A stretch of DNA of 37,285 nucleotides from the NCBI GenBank assembly GCA_903858475.1, contig CAIOIZ010000128.1, forward strand, positions 1-37,285. Reading direction: 5' to 3'. Below the pieces are notes generated by a model, which saw only the letters and a program-made list of their open reading frames with translations, ran no database searches and was not told where the DNA came from. Positions 1-8,107 of the stretch are shown here, in pieces. The first letter of the stretch is position 1. Each line of letters starts with the position of its first letter. The translations under genes and the position numbers were made by a program. This stretch comes from an uncultured Bacteroidota bacterium (GTDB lineage Bacteria > Bacteroidota > Bacteroidia > Chitinophagales > Chitinophagaceae).

Positions 1-170
1 AATTGGGCAGAGATTCAGCTATCCCATACTTTTTAAAACCACTATTAAATTGTTGCGCACAGCTGTGCAGTGCTGGAAAAAAACAAAGGACTACTAGTAT
101 CCCAATAAATTGTATCGTAGTATATAAACTCCTCAATTGTGTAAGTTGCTTTTCAATATTTAATTTATTA

Positions 171-187
171 CGCTGCAGTATGCAGCG
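171..187 (-). terminator. possible weak terminator hairpin
   Basis: A perfect 7-bp inverted repeat (CGCTGCA, GTA, TGCAGCG) lies 29 nt downstream of the stop codon of the FAD/Fe-S oxidoreductase gene on the minus strand. The sequence after it on that strand is AT-rich but has no run of T, so termination is only a guess. The rest of bases 1-216 holds no gene I can support. Confidence 0.25.
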
Positions 188-216
188 GCTAGTTTGTATA
201 AATAAAAACCATGAAT

Positions 217-3132
217 CTATATTACCGCTGCTGCTAAAATTTCTACTGGATGCAATGCCGTTTTGTGCAGTCCATCTTTTATCTGGTGCCTACAAGATGT
301 ACCAGCAGCTGCAATCAAAGTTTCCTCTTTTAAATTTCGGATGGCTGGAAACAATACCAACTCTGCTACTTTTTGTGATACCTCGTAATGTTCTTTTTCA
401 TAACCAAAAGAGCCTGCCATACCACAACAGCCTGCATTGATTTCGGTAACGGTATAATTTTCGGGAAACCCTAGTATAAATAAACTGTATTTAGCATCGG
501 ACAATACTTTCTGATAACAATGCGTATGCAAGGCAATGGTTTTACTTTGTAAATGAAACTGCGACTTACTAATATGCCCCGCTTTTATTTCATTGTATAA
601 AAATTCTTCGATGGTAAAACTTGCTGCTGCCAATTGTGCTGCTGCCGATTTCAATGCAGGGTTGGCGAGTGATGGGTATTCGTCGCGCAAGGTTAAAATA
701 GCAGAGGGCTCTGTGCCTACCAATACATACCCCATTGGTAATGCCGCAGTAAGCAAAGCGATGTTTTCATTGGCAATTTTCTTCGCTTGATGAACCATTC
801 CTTTTGATAAATAGGTTCTGCCACTTTCTTTATGCAAGGGCAGTATCACTTCATATCCTAAACGCTCTAATAATTCAATGGTCTTTTTACCAATGCCAAC
901 ATCAAGGTAATTGGTAAACTCGTCGCAGAAAAAATACAGTGGTCTTCGATTTGATTTTTCGATTCCACTTACTCTTTTTTTATTCCAGGCACGCAATGTT
1001 TCTTTTCCAATCAAAGGCATGGTTCTATCAGGATGAAATCCCAGTAGTTTATTGATATTTCTTCGCATCCATGTAGTAGATAACACCGCATTGTAAATGC
1101 CTGGTGCAATGGAAGCTAATTTCATCTGTTTCGAAAAATTACCGATGAGCTTGGCGCGCATGGGAACTCCCTTTACCAAATAATATTGCTGCAAAAACTC
1201 GGCCTTCATTTTAGTAATGTCTACCCCCGAAGGACATTCTGTTTTACACCCCTTACAACTCAAACATAAATCCATGACTGCTTTAATCTCTTCGTGCTGA
1301 AATGGCTGTGGATCGGAAGGGTTGGTTAAAAACTGCCGCAATACATTGGCCCTGGCCCTTGTAGTATTAAATTCGTTTCGGGTAGCCATATAACTAGGAC
1401 ACATTAAGCCTCCTGTTATTTCCGATTTACGACAATCACCCGAACCAGAACATTTTTCTGCCAGTCGAACTAAACCTCCCTGGGCGGAAAAATCAAAAAC
1501 AGTCGGAATTTCTTTTTGTATAGAGCTCTGGCGCATCCGCAACTGCGTATCCATTGCAGGCGTTTGTACTATTTTACCTGCATTGAAAATATTATTCGGA
1601 TCAAAGATTTTTTTTACTGCTTTAAACAGGTTCATCACTTCTTCTCCCATCACTGTTGCTATAAATTCTCCCCGCAACCTGCCATCTCCATGTTCGCCCG
1701 ACAAAGAACCATTGTATTTTTTTATTAGTGCAGCCGTATCCGTTAGTATACCCCTGAAAATTAATATACCCTCAGCAGATTTTAAATTAATCAATGGCTC
1801 TACATGCAGCTCACCCGCACCAGCATGCGCATAATAAGAAGCTTTTACGTTGAATTTTTTTAACACCCCCTGCAAATCCTCAATATAATCGGGTAAGTCT
1901 TCTGGTGCTACGGCACAGTCCTCAATTAAATTCACCGGCTGTACATCGGTGGCTGCATTGCGCAATAACCCCAAGCCCGCCTTGCGTACATCCCATGCAA
2001 GTTTCGCTTCTTCATTCAATAAAACTGGATAGGCATAACCCAATGAAGCCGATGATAAGGCTGCAATAAAAGCATGGGCTTTTGCCATTACTTTTTCTTT
2101 ACTGTCTTCCATAAACTCGACCATCAATATCGCCTCCGGATCGCCTTCTATAAAGAAGCGGTTTTTTTGGTATTGAGGATGACCTACTGTATAATCCATG
2201 ATACATTTATCAACCAATTCCGATGCCATGGGCTTGGCCTTGATGGCAATGGCATTCGCTAATAATGATTCCTTGATAGAAGTACAATGCACACAAACCA
2301 GTGCCGATTCAACAGGTGGCAAGGGAAGTAAATTCAATTTTATTGCTGTTACAAAAGCCAATGTTCCTTCGGAGCCTGCAATTAATTTACATAAATTTAA
2401 AGCCTCCCCTTCACTAGTATACGGTTGCATTTGTAATAAGGCATCTAATGCATAACCGGTATTCCTTCTAACTACGGTAGGTTTAGGAAAATTATTTTTG
2501 ATAAGCGCCTGATTGTCTTTATTACTTAAAATAGCATGAATATCGCCCATTATTTGAATGAGGAATGGATTGTTGTCGATGCTTTTTTCATTATTAATAA
2601 TCGCCCGGCTACCATCACTTAATAATACAGTGGTCTCCAACACATGATCTCTTACAGCACCCCAAACGATGCTATGCAATCCGCAGGAATTATTACCTAA
2701 CATTCCTCCAATCATTGCCCGACTGGCAGTAGAAGTTTCTGGACCAAACATTAACCCGAATGGTTGGAGGAAAGCATTTAAGTCATCCCGAATAACGCCC
2801 GGTTGTAGACGCACCCAAGCTTCTTCCACATTCAATTCTATAATTTGATTAAAATAATAAGAGATATCTACTACAATTCCATTACCCACCACTTGCCCCG
2901 CCAAAGAAGTGCCTGCTGCTCTAGGAATTAAGGTTAATAAATTAAGATTGGCAAAATCAATCAACAACACAATATCATTTTCACTTTTAGGAAAGGCAAC
3001 TGCCAATGGTTGTTCTTGGTAAACAGAAGCATCCGTGGCATAAGCCATTAATTGCCCTTGGTGGTAAGGGCTATCATTAAAAAACAATTCTCCTTCCAAA
3101 GAAGCAGCCAATCTTTCTAAAAGATCATTCAT
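217..3132 (-). CDS. FAD-binding/4Fe-4S fusion oxidoreductase (D-lactate dehydrogenase-like)
   Basis: This 971-residue protein probably oxidises a 2-hydroxyacid such as D-lactate or glycolate and passes electrons toward quinone; the substrate is not readable from sequence. The N-terminal half is an FAD-binding PCMH-type domain (RAAGTSLAGQ near residue 72; ETSTASRAMIGGMLGNNSCG near 135), followed by an FAD-oxidase C-terminal domain with the motif SGEHGDG near 477. A ferredoxin-like part follows, with CSGSGDCR near 561, MCPSY near 580 and CLSCKGCKTECP near 627. The C-terminus is a GlpC-like Cys-rich domain (HTHCYQK, NAGCCGMAGSFGYE near 900). FAD, Fe-S and CCG parts in one chain match the large fused dehydrogenases of the YdiJ/DLD type. 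It stands alone. TAACTTTA, one mismatch from the TAnnTTTG element, sits 4 nt before the ATG. Confidence 0.85.
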   Translation of the reverse strand: MNDLLERLAASLEGELFFNDSPYHQGQLMAYATDASVYQEQPLAVAFPKSENDIVLLIDFANLNLLTLIPRAAGTSLAGQVVGNGIVVDISYYFNQIIELNVEEAWVRLQPGVIRDDLNAFLQPFGLMFGPETSTASRAMIGGMLGNNSCGLHSIVWGAVRDHVLETTVLLSDGSRAIINNEKSIDNNPFLIQIMGDIHAILSNKDNQALIKNNFPKPTVVRRNTGYALDALLQMQPYTSEGEALNLCKLIAGSEGTLAFVTAIKLNLLPLPPVESALVCVHCTSIKESLLANAIAIKAKPMASELVDKCIMDYTVGHPQYQKNRFFIEGDPEAILMVEFMEDSKEKVMAKAHAFIAALSSASLGYAYPVLLNEEAKLAWDVRKAGLGLLRNAATDVQPVNLIEDCAVAPEDLPDYIEDLQGVLKKFNVKASYYAHAGAGELHVEPLINLKSAEGILIFRGILTDTAALIKKYNGSLSGEHGDGRLRGEFIATVMGEEVMNLFKAVKKIFDPNNIFNAGKIVQTPAMDTQLRMRQSSIQKEIPTVFDFSAQGGLVRLAEKCSGSGDCRKSEITGGLMCPSYMATRNEFNTTRARANVLRQFLTNPSDPQPFQHEEIKAVMDLCLSCKGCKTECPSGVDITKMKAEFLQQYYLVKGVPMRAKLIGNFSKQMKLASIAPGIYNAVLSTTWMRRNINKLLGFHPDRTMPLIGKETLRAWNKKRVSGIEKSNRRPLYFFCDEFTNYLDVGIGKKTIELLERLGYEVILPLHKESGRTYLSKGMVHQAKKIANENIALLTAALPMGYVLVGTEPSAILTLRDEYPSLANPALKSAAAQLAAASFTIEEFLYNEIKAGHISKSQFHLQSKTIALHTHCYQKVLSDAKYSLFILGFPENYTVTEINAGCCGMAGSFGYEKEHYEVSQKVAELVLFPAIRNLKEETLIAAAGTSCRHQIKDGLHKTALHPVEILAAAVI

Positions 3133-3446
3133 TCTCTAAAGTTATCTAAGTTTTGTATTGCAGAGATGGGTTTCCTAAACTTCTTTATCGGCCTACACTT
3201 TCTGCAGCTCGGTTAGCTATCTCAACGCAATTCTCCTTTCAAAAAAATAATACTGTTCCGAGCAATTTGCCTGTTTATATTACCTCATCCCGCATTCTAC
3301 TATAATTTATATGAATTAGATTCTTACTCTTTTAATTGGCTTATAAGGGACAACTCATTCTTCGATACAATAAAGGAAGCAATAGTGATATCCGATTAAG
3401 AACCATCCTGTATATCACCGTAGGAACTAATTAATTTAAGGGCGAG
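3133..3446. other. gene-free stretch
   Basis: These 314 bases between two minus-strand genes hold no coding sequence I can support. They would contain the 5' region of the oxidoreductase gene and the 3' end of the guaD transcript. A 7-bp inverted repeat (GTGATAT at 3385, ATATCAC at 3412) with a 20-nt loop is too weak to call a terminator. Confidence 0.4.
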
Positions 3447-3920
3447 TTAATAGTTGGTTTTTTCTTCTGAGGCCTTCCAAGCTTCGAAAGCTTTTACTGC
3501 AGCTGGCTGCAGTAGTTGTTGTGTAAATAATTTTCTTTCATTCATAGGCCTAGCTATTTCTTCATAAATCATTTGGTCATCAAATGCAATGGCTGCAGCA
3601 TCTTCCTTGCTAGCAGCATAATACAAAGCAGCTGGTCGGGCCCAGTAAATAGCACCCAAACACATCGGACAAGGTTCACAGCTGGCATAAATTTCACAAC
3701 CAGTCAGTTGAAAATCATTCAATATCCTACAGGCTTCTCTGATAGCCATTACTTCGGCATGTGCTGTTGGATCATTCAAAGCAGTTACACTGTTTACACC
3801 TCGGGCAATTATTTTTCCATCTTTCACCACTACTGCTCCAAAAGGTCCCCCTTTTTTTAATGCCACATTATCAAGTGCCAGCTGAATAGCTTCCTGCATA
3901 AAAATTTCCTTCTTTTCCAT
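3447..3920 (-). CDS. guaD: guanine deaminase-type nucleoside deaminase
   Basis: This 157-residue zinc enzyme of the cytidine/deoxycytidylate deaminase fold would hydrolyse guanine to xanthine and ammonia in purine salvage. The zinc motifs are plain: HAEVMAIREA (His ligand and catalytic Glu) and PCPMCLGAIYWARP (Cys-x2-Cys ligands). The context DPTAHAEV, the ASCEPCPMCLGAIYWARP block and the tail (FDDQMIYEEI, then a C-terminal Tyr) match the short bacterial GuaD type of about 156 residues rather than the tRNA adenosine deaminase TadA. It is divergent from trmB. A perfect TAnnTTTG element lies 42 nt upstream of the start. TadA is the alternative reading, which I consider less likely. Confidence 0.82.
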   Translation of the reverse strand: MEKKEIFMQEAIQLALDNVALKKGGPFGAVVVKDGKIIARGVNSVTALNDPTAHAEVMAIREACRILNDFQLTGCEIYASCEPCPMCLGAIYWARPAALYYAASKEDAAAIAFDDQMIYEEIARPMNERKLFTQQLLQPAAVKAFEAWKASEEKTNY

Positions 3921-3962
3921 AGCGTTTAATTTAGGGCAACTTTTAGCCTGCCATTATTTCTA

Positions 3963-3970
3963 CAAAATTA
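3963..3970 (-). promoter_or_regulatory. -7 promoter element of guaD
   Basis: On the minus strand this reads TAATTTTG, an exact match to the Bacteroidota -7 consensus TAnnTTTG, 42 nt before the guaD ATG. No TTG lies at the usual -33 distance. Confidence 0.4.
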
Positions 3971-4014
3971 GGTCGTTTTTCTTCCCTTTGCTTTTTCTCT
4001 TTCAACGATAAAGG

Positions 4015-4022
4015 TATCTTTG
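4015..4022 (+). promoter_or_regulatory. -7 promoter element of trmB
   Basis: TATCTTTG matches TAnnTTTG exactly, with TTTG 24 nt upstream at 3987-3990 as a possible -33 element. The ATG at 4029 begins only 6 nt after it, so transcription would start at or next to the start codon (leaderless or nearly so). Confidence 0.5.
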
Positions 4023-4028
4023 TCGCCC

Positions 4029-4745
4029 ATGGGACAAAAAAAACTCATCCGCTTTGCGGCCATTAAACAATTTGCCAATGTATTGGAATATCCTACAGAG
4101 ATGGCAGGGAATTGGGCTGCATTTTTTAAAAACAATCATCCGATAACCTTGGAGCTCGCTTGTGGAAGGGGCGAATACACCGTAGGTTTATCGGCCCTCT
4201 ATCCTGAACAGAATTTTATAGGTATTGATATCAAAGGAAATCGCATTTATGCTGGCGCCAAAAAATGTTTGGAAGATAAGCGTACGAATGCTGCCTTTCT
4301 ACGTACTCAAATACAGCAATTACCGGAATATTTTGCTGCTGCAGAAATTGAAAGTATCTGGCTAACCTTTCCTGATCCACAGTTGCGTACTTCGCGTGCT
4401 AAAAACAGACTTACACATCCCCGATTTCTACGGCTATACCAACAGGTACTCGTGTCCGGGGGTTTGGTACAACTCAAAACAGATTCTCCCGCCTTATACT
4501 TTTTTACAAAAAGAGTAGCTGAACTTTATGGATTAACAATTGTTGAAGATATACCAGATGTGTTTTCAAAATCGGTGGTAATGGAGGAATTAAAAATAAA
4601 AACTCATTACGAGCAATTGGACATCGCTGGTAGCAACAAAATATTCTACTTAAGTTTCAGTTTGCCAAACCTGATTCCCGATTTGGATGAAGCATTGCAA
4701 GAAGAATTAAAACAAACAGAAAACTGTATTGAAATAAAACTATGA
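4029..4745 (+). CDS. trmB: tRNA (guanosine-46-N7)-methyltransferase
   Basis: This enzyme uses S-adenosylmethionine to methylate G46 in the tRNA variable loop. The SAM-binding motif is LACGRGEYTVGLSALYP with IGIDIKGNRI after it, and the TrmB signature is seen in WLTFPDPQ and RAKNRLTHPRFL. The length of 238 residues fits the family. I choose the ATG at 4029 rather than the in-frame TTG at 4020, because that TTG is part of the -7 promoter element. The stop overlaps the ATG of the next gene by 4 nt (ATGA), so the two are translationally coupled. Confidence 0.92.
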   Translation: MGQKKLIRFAAIKQFANVLEYPTEMAGNWAAFFKNNHPITLELACGRGEYTVGLSALYPEQNFIGIDIKGNRIYAGAKKCLEDKRTNAAFLRTQIQQLPEYFAAAEIESIWLTFPDPQLRTSRAKNRLTHPRFLRLYQQVLVSGGLVQLKTDSPALYFFTKRVAELYGLTIVEDIPDVFSKSVVMEELKIKTHYEQLDIAGSNKIFYLSFSLPNLIPDLDEALQEELKQTENCIEIKL

Positions 4746-4942
4746 GTGCTCTATTGCAAGAAGGGGATGATTTTTATTATAACGAGGAAGGCTTATTTGT
4801 TTTTACTGCCGCCTGGCACTTGAAAAAAGGAGTTTGCTGTGGCAATGGTTGCATACATTGTCCCTTTGACTATAAAGCAGTGCCTTTAGATAAAAAACAA
4901 GTTCCGGTAGAAGCTAGTAGTTCTAATAATCAGCCAGCTTGA
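4742..4942 (+). CDS. small Cys-rich protein, DUF5522-type
   Basis: This is a 66-residue protein with a compact Cys/His cluster, GVCCGNGCIHCPFDYK, in its middle. I read it as the DUF5522 type found in Bacteroidota. The C-C-x2-G-C-x-H-C-P pattern suggests that it binds a metal, probably zinc or an Fe-S cluster; this is inference. The start overlaps the trmB stop (ATGA), which argues that it is a real gene, co-translated with trmB and possibly linked to tRNA modification. No signal peptide or membrane segment is seen, and the last 15 residues look disordered. Confidence 0.7.
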   Translation: MSALLQEGDDFYYNEEGLFVFTAAWHLKKGVCCGNGCIHCPFDYKAVPLDKKQVPVEASSSNNQPA

Positions 4943-4988
4943 TCCTAAATACAGGTTCGTACATCTTTTCTACTACTAACAAAAGCCG

Positions 4989-4996
4989 TATCTTTT
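4989..4996 (+). promoter_or_regulatory. -7-like element before the alkyltransferase-like gene
   Basis: TATCTTTT differs from TAnnTTTG only in the last base and ends 4 nt before the GTG at 5001. It supports that GTG as the start, with a very short or absent leader. Confidence 0.3.
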
Positions 4997-5000
4997 ATCT

Positions 5001-5405
5001 GTGAAAGCAAAACTCACTATTTCAAAAAAAACAAAAGGCCTTGTGGTTAAAGAGGAAGCCCGAAATCCTCAGAAGACCTATAGCTTTTTTGCCGATGTAT
5101 ATGATGTGGTAAGGCAAATTCCAAAGGGAAGGGTAAGCACCTATGGCGCCATTGCTGCTTACCTAGGCACTAAGCTCAGTGCACGCATGGTGGGTTGGGC
5201 TATGAATGCCGCTCATGATGCCAGGCCGAAAGTACCTGCTCAAAGAGTGGTGAACCGACAGGGCATATTAACCGGCAAACATCATTTTGCTAGTCCTACA
5301 GCCATGGAAGATTTATTGAAAAAAGACGGAGTAGTGGTAATCGATGATACAGTGCAAGATTTTAAAAATAAATTTTGGGATCCCCTAACTGAACTAAGTT
5401 TGTAA
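5001..5405 (+). CDS. alkyltransferase-like (MGMT-family) DNA-binding protein without acceptor Cys
   Basis: This 134-residue protein has the winged-helix DNA-binding domain of O6-alkylguanine-DNA alkyltransferases. It begins at VYDVVRQIPKGRVSTYGAIA and contains the Arg-finger region SARMVGWAM. The active-site motif PCHRV is replaced by P79-A80-Q81-R82-V83, and the whole protein has no cysteine, so it cannot accept an alkyl group. Cysteine-less members of this family (ATL proteins) bind alkylated bases and pass them to nucleotide excision repair; that role is known for the family and inferred here. The GTG start is used because an in-frame stop lies at 4977 and no ATG occurs before residue 63. 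The first 25 residues are basic. The next gene starts 1 nt after the stop. Confidence 0.82.
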   Translation: MKAKLTISKKTKGLVVKEEARNPQKTYSFFADVYDVVRQIPKGRVSTYGAIAAYLGTKLSARMVGWAMNAAHDARPKVPAQRVVNRQGILTGKHHFASPTAMEDLLKKDGVVVIDDTVQDFKNKFWDPLTELSL

Positions 5406-5406
5406 A

Positions 5407-6120
5407 ATGAGTAATACAATTCTACAAGGAAATGTGGCCTATGTCAATCACGAGAAAGCCTATGTGATGATTGAATACGAAATCAATGGCAAGAAAAAAG
5501 TTATCAATGGCAAGGTAGATGACAAAACACAGGAAGGATGGATAGAGAAAAAAATAGCAAAAAAGATTCACCAGTTTCATATTGGCGACAGTGTTCGCTT
5601 TCAATCAAAACTTACCGATCGGGGTGATAAAATGGCAGCGGTGAACATACAATATCAATACAATACTTCCCTCGATGCATTATTGGACAAGGCCAACACC
5701 GAAAATCTATTCACTGGTTACTTAAAGGAAGCCGAAGGAAAATATTTTATTAAAGAAATAGACAGCTATCTTTTCTTTCAGCTGCCCATTAGTCCCTGGC
5801 AAATAAAGCCCAACGAAAAAGAATTGAATGAAGCGGTGCAATTCAAATTAGAGCATATTGAAAGAAAGGGAAAAGTAACAGCATCGCTTACACGAACAAA
5901 ATTTATACCTGAATGGTACACCGCTGAACGGTATCAAAAAGCTGGCACAGGCATTACCGCTACAGTATATAAAATAAGTCCCCATGCCATATATGTAAAT
6001 GTCATTGGTGATAAGATACAGGGCAAACTTCCTTTTAGAGAAAAAGTACAATTGAATGATACGATTCAGGTAAAAATTAAATACCTCAGCGCCACTAAAA
6101 TTATCATTGAAGCTTTATAA
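5407..6120 (+). CDS. unknown protein, probable OB-fold/S1-like nucleic-acid binder
   Basis: I do not recognise this 237-residue soluble protein by name. Its N-terminal 80 residues have the rhythm of a cold-shock-type OB fold (GNVAYVNHEKAYVMIEY, then FHIGDSVRFQSKLTDRGDKMAAVNI). The last 60 residues resemble an S1-type strand pattern (GITATVYKISPHAIYVNV, IQGKLPF, NDTIQVKIKYL). The middle contains a Lys/Glu-rich stretch that may be another such unit. There is no signal peptide, membrane segment or cysteine. It starts 1 nt after the stop of the alkyltransferase-like gene, so the two are almost certainly co-transcribed, and a nucleic-acid role would fit. Its last 6 nt overlap the convergent gene at 6115. 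Confidence 0.6.
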   Translation: MSNTILQGNVAYVNHEKAYVMIEYEINGKKKVINGKVDDKTQEGWIEKKIAKKIHQFHIGDSVRFQSKLTDRGDKMAAVNIQYQYNTSLDALLDKANTENLFTGYLKEAEGKYFIKEIDSYLFFQLPISPWQIKPNEKELNEAVQFKLEHIERKGKVTASLTRTKFIPEWYTAERYQKAGTGITATVYKISPHAIYVNVIGDKIQGKLPFREKVQLNDTIQVKIKYLSATKIIIEAL

Positions 6121-6579
6121 GGTATTCAGTTCGTCGGGCGGAATATATAATTGAAGTGCCAACTTGGCCTTTGATGGAGCTTGGAGTCCGAATAAAACAA
6201 TTAGCATCCCAGCCAGTGCTAAAAATGAATTGTTGCCCGCAATGAGAAAACATATACCACTAAATAAAGTGCTCAATTCCAACAAAACCCATTGTATTAT
6301 ACAGGCTGTTCGGTAGAGTGCAAATTTTTGTGCAAGAGCCATGGTGGATTGGGTCTGAATAAAGGTTAACCTTTTTTTAAAAATTGCATTCCCTATAAAA
6401 AACGCTGTGGCAGCAAGGAGAATGGCAGCTATTTGCAATGGCTGATCCAATGTTGCTGCGAGGGGCTTCTCTAATTTATAGACGACAAAAGTAATTACAC
6501 CAGTAAAAAGTAGCTGCCCTGTCAGCAGGGCAGCGTGAATCATTTTAAAAGCAGCAAATGATTGGTTTGTTTTTTTCAT
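6115..6579 (-). CDS. small four-helix membrane protein, unknown
   Basis: This 154-residue protein has about four hydrophobic segments (near residues 13-34, 47-64, 92-112 and 117-134) and a short polar tail. I recognise no family. It lies 46 nt downstream of the CtaM/DUF420-type gene on the same strand and may be the last gene of the SCO-CtaM transcript, so a link to oxidase assembly is possible but unproven. Its 3' end overlaps the plus-strand gene ending at 6120 by 6 nt, leaving no room for a separate terminator. Confidence 0.6.
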   Translation of the reverse strand: MKKTNQSFAAFKMIHAALLTGQLLFTGVITFVVYKLEKPLAATLDQPLQIAAILLAATAFFIGNAIFKKRLTFIQTQSTMALAQKFALYRTACIIQWVLLELSTLFSGICFLIAGNNSFLALAGMLIVLFGLQAPSKAKLALQLYIPPDELNTL

Positions 6580-6625
6580 ACTGGAAACATTCTACTACAT
6601 CATTTTATTAGTAACACTAATTAGT

Positions 6626-7216
6626 TTATTTATAAAATGGAGCAATAAGCCAATAAATCAATACGCCTGTTACCGCTACATAAAACCAAACGGGCCATAT
6701 ATACCTAACGAGTTTTTTATGCGCCGCATATTCCCCAATCATAGCCCGATAAGCTGCAAACAATATAAAGGGCAATGCTAGTCCTGCTAAAGGAATATGT
6801 GTGGCCAATAAAATTAAATAATAAGTACGGGCACTACCAGCTGTTAATTTTTCAGCTTCAGAAAGCCCTGGAACACCATCTGTATCTCCATACATGGTTT
6901 CACCAGCAAAAAGATGATGACAGATATACGACAATAAAAATAGTATTGATAAAAACATGGCTGCCATCATCAATTTTTTATGCAGCTGCCATTGATTTTT
7001 TTTCACGGCAATAAGTCCTGCTACCAATAACACCGCTACGGTACCATTAATAATGGCGTTGGCCAATGCGAATAGGTGTACATCAAATGGAAAATTGATT
7101 TTACCGGCAAGGTTAAATTTACTCAATACGGTTACAGCGGCAAATACAATGATCGAAAAGACAATAATTAATTGCTTTGCCTTAAGGTCGTTTTTTTTAA
7201 GTGTAGGTTCTAGCAT
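6626..7216 (-). CDS. DUF420 / CtaM-type cytochrome oxidase accessory membrane protein
   Basis: This is a 196-residue protein with five likely membrane helices. It carries the conserved histidines of the DUF420 family: DVHLFALANAIING, QLHKKLMM, YICHHLF, THIPLAGLALPF and HKKLVRYIWPVWFYVAVTGV. In Gram-positive bacteria the DUF420 protein CtaM (YozB) is needed for an active haem-copper oxidase of the aa3 type. Its place here, 2 nt after a SCO gene and downstream of a complete aa3 operon, fits the same job. It probably helps assemble the metal centres, but the exact activity cannot be read from the sequence. Confidence 0.8.
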   Translation of the reverse strand: MLEPTLKKNDLKAKQLIIVFSIIVFAAVTVLSKFNLAGKINFPFDVHLFALANAIINGTVAVLLVAGLIAVKKNQWQLHKKLMMAAMFLSILFLLSYICHHLFAGETMYGDTDGVPGLSEAEKLTAGSARTYYLILLATHIPLAGLALPFILFAAYRAMIGEYAAHKKLVRYIWPVWFYVAVTGVLIYWLIAPFYK

Positions 7217-7218
7217 TT

Positions 7219-7998
7219 TTATTTTTTTTGTTTTTTACTTAACAATATTGTCGCCAAAATTGTTATGCCAATTGCAATAAAAATTATTGGAAGAATCGGA
7301 ATAAAATCACGTAGTATCGAGGGAGAGGTTTTATCTCGCTCCAGCATCAAGGTTGGAATATCTCTAGCCAGTTGCTTCAAAGCCATGGAATCATCAGCAT
7401 GATACAACCCCCTTATAATTCGATTGGTGTCTAGTAGAAAAAATAAATCGGTATGCAGAAAATCGGGAGAGATGGTGGTATCTGCAATACTTGCCTTCAT
7501 TTCATTAAACGCAAAATCATAAATATCTTTTTTATTACCAGTCACCATCCACCAGCTATCGTGGTTTACGCCAAATCGATCGGCAAATCGGCGAAGATTA
7601 GAAACGGAATCGTGTGCTGGGTCTATACTGAACGAGATGAACTGTACGATGCTATCATTTTTTACATAAGAGTCTTGGAGCCGCTTCATGCTCTTAGCCA
7701 ATCTTGGACACATGCTATTGCACCTGGTAAAAAAGAAATCAATAACGATTAATTTATTGTGCAAAGAATCCAAGGCTAATTTTTTGCCAAGTTGATTGGT
7801 GAATTCAATATTGCGCACTTTATGCCATATCGTATCGGTGGTAGTTTTTCCGTTTTTTTCGCTTACAATAACCGAATCTGGTTCAAAATATTTTCTAGGC
7901 ATATGAATGGCGTCGGTACTGTAATATTTTACCAGGTAATAGCCGGTTAATGGCAACAATATGGCAATCATCAATGCGTATATGGCTTTCTTACTCAT
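7219..7998 (-). CDS. SCO1/SenC-family copper chaperone
   Basis: This 259-residue membrane-anchored thioredoxin-fold protein probably delivers copper to the CuA site of subunit II. The copper ligands are visible: CNSMC near residue 94, after VIDFFFTR, and the distal His in DFLHTDLF near residue 181. An N-terminal hydrophobic anchor (residues 5-23) and a second C-terminal membrane segment (near 232-254, followed by KKQKK) place the domain outside the membrane. The gene sits between the terminator of the oxidase operon and the CtaM-type gene, 2 nt away. The C-terminal anchor is an addition that many SCO proteins lack. Confidence 0.9.
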   Translation of the reverse strand: MSKKAIYALMIAILLPLTGYYLVKYYSTDAIHMPRKYFEPDSVIVSEKNGKTTTDTIWHKVRNIEFTNQLGKKLALDSLHNKLIVIDFFFTRCNSMCPRLAKSMKRLQDSYVKNDSIVQFISFSIDPAHDSVSNLRRFADRFGVNHDSWWMVTGNKKDIYDFAFNEMKASIADTTISPDFLHTDLFFLLDTNRIIRGLYHADDSMALKQLARDIPTLMLERDKTSPSILRDFIPILPIIFIAIGITILATILLSKKQKK

Positions 7999-8040
7999 CT
8001 TGTCAAAATTTTAAAACTGTAATCGATATCATAAAAAAAT

Positions 8041-8063
8041 AAATCGCCTCGATGAGGCGATTT
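8041..8063 (-). terminator. Rho-independent terminator of the act-cta operon
   Basis: AAATCGCCTC and GAGGCGATTT form a perfect 10-bp stem around GAT. On the minus strand the stem is followed by ATTTTTTTAT. It lies 45 nt after the subunit IV stop and 43 nt before the SCO start, and separates the oxidase operon from the SCO-CtaM transcript. Confidence 0.85.
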
Positions 8064-8107
8064 AAAATTATATATTCATTTGATTCAAATCAATTTCAAT
8101 CAACCTC

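Noticed and set aside
57..68. 12-bp palindrome GCACAGCTGTGC as an operator
   Set aside because: No gene start lies near it, and a single palindrome of this length can occur by chance.
3..440. 145-codon open frame on the plus strand at the left edge
   Set aside because: Half of it is antisense to the conserved C-terminal Cys-rich domain of the oxidoreductase, and its product has no recognisable pattern.
3385..3418. Inverted repeat GTGATAT/ATATCAC as a guaD terminator
   Set aside because: Short stem, 20-nt loop and no T-run on the minus strand.
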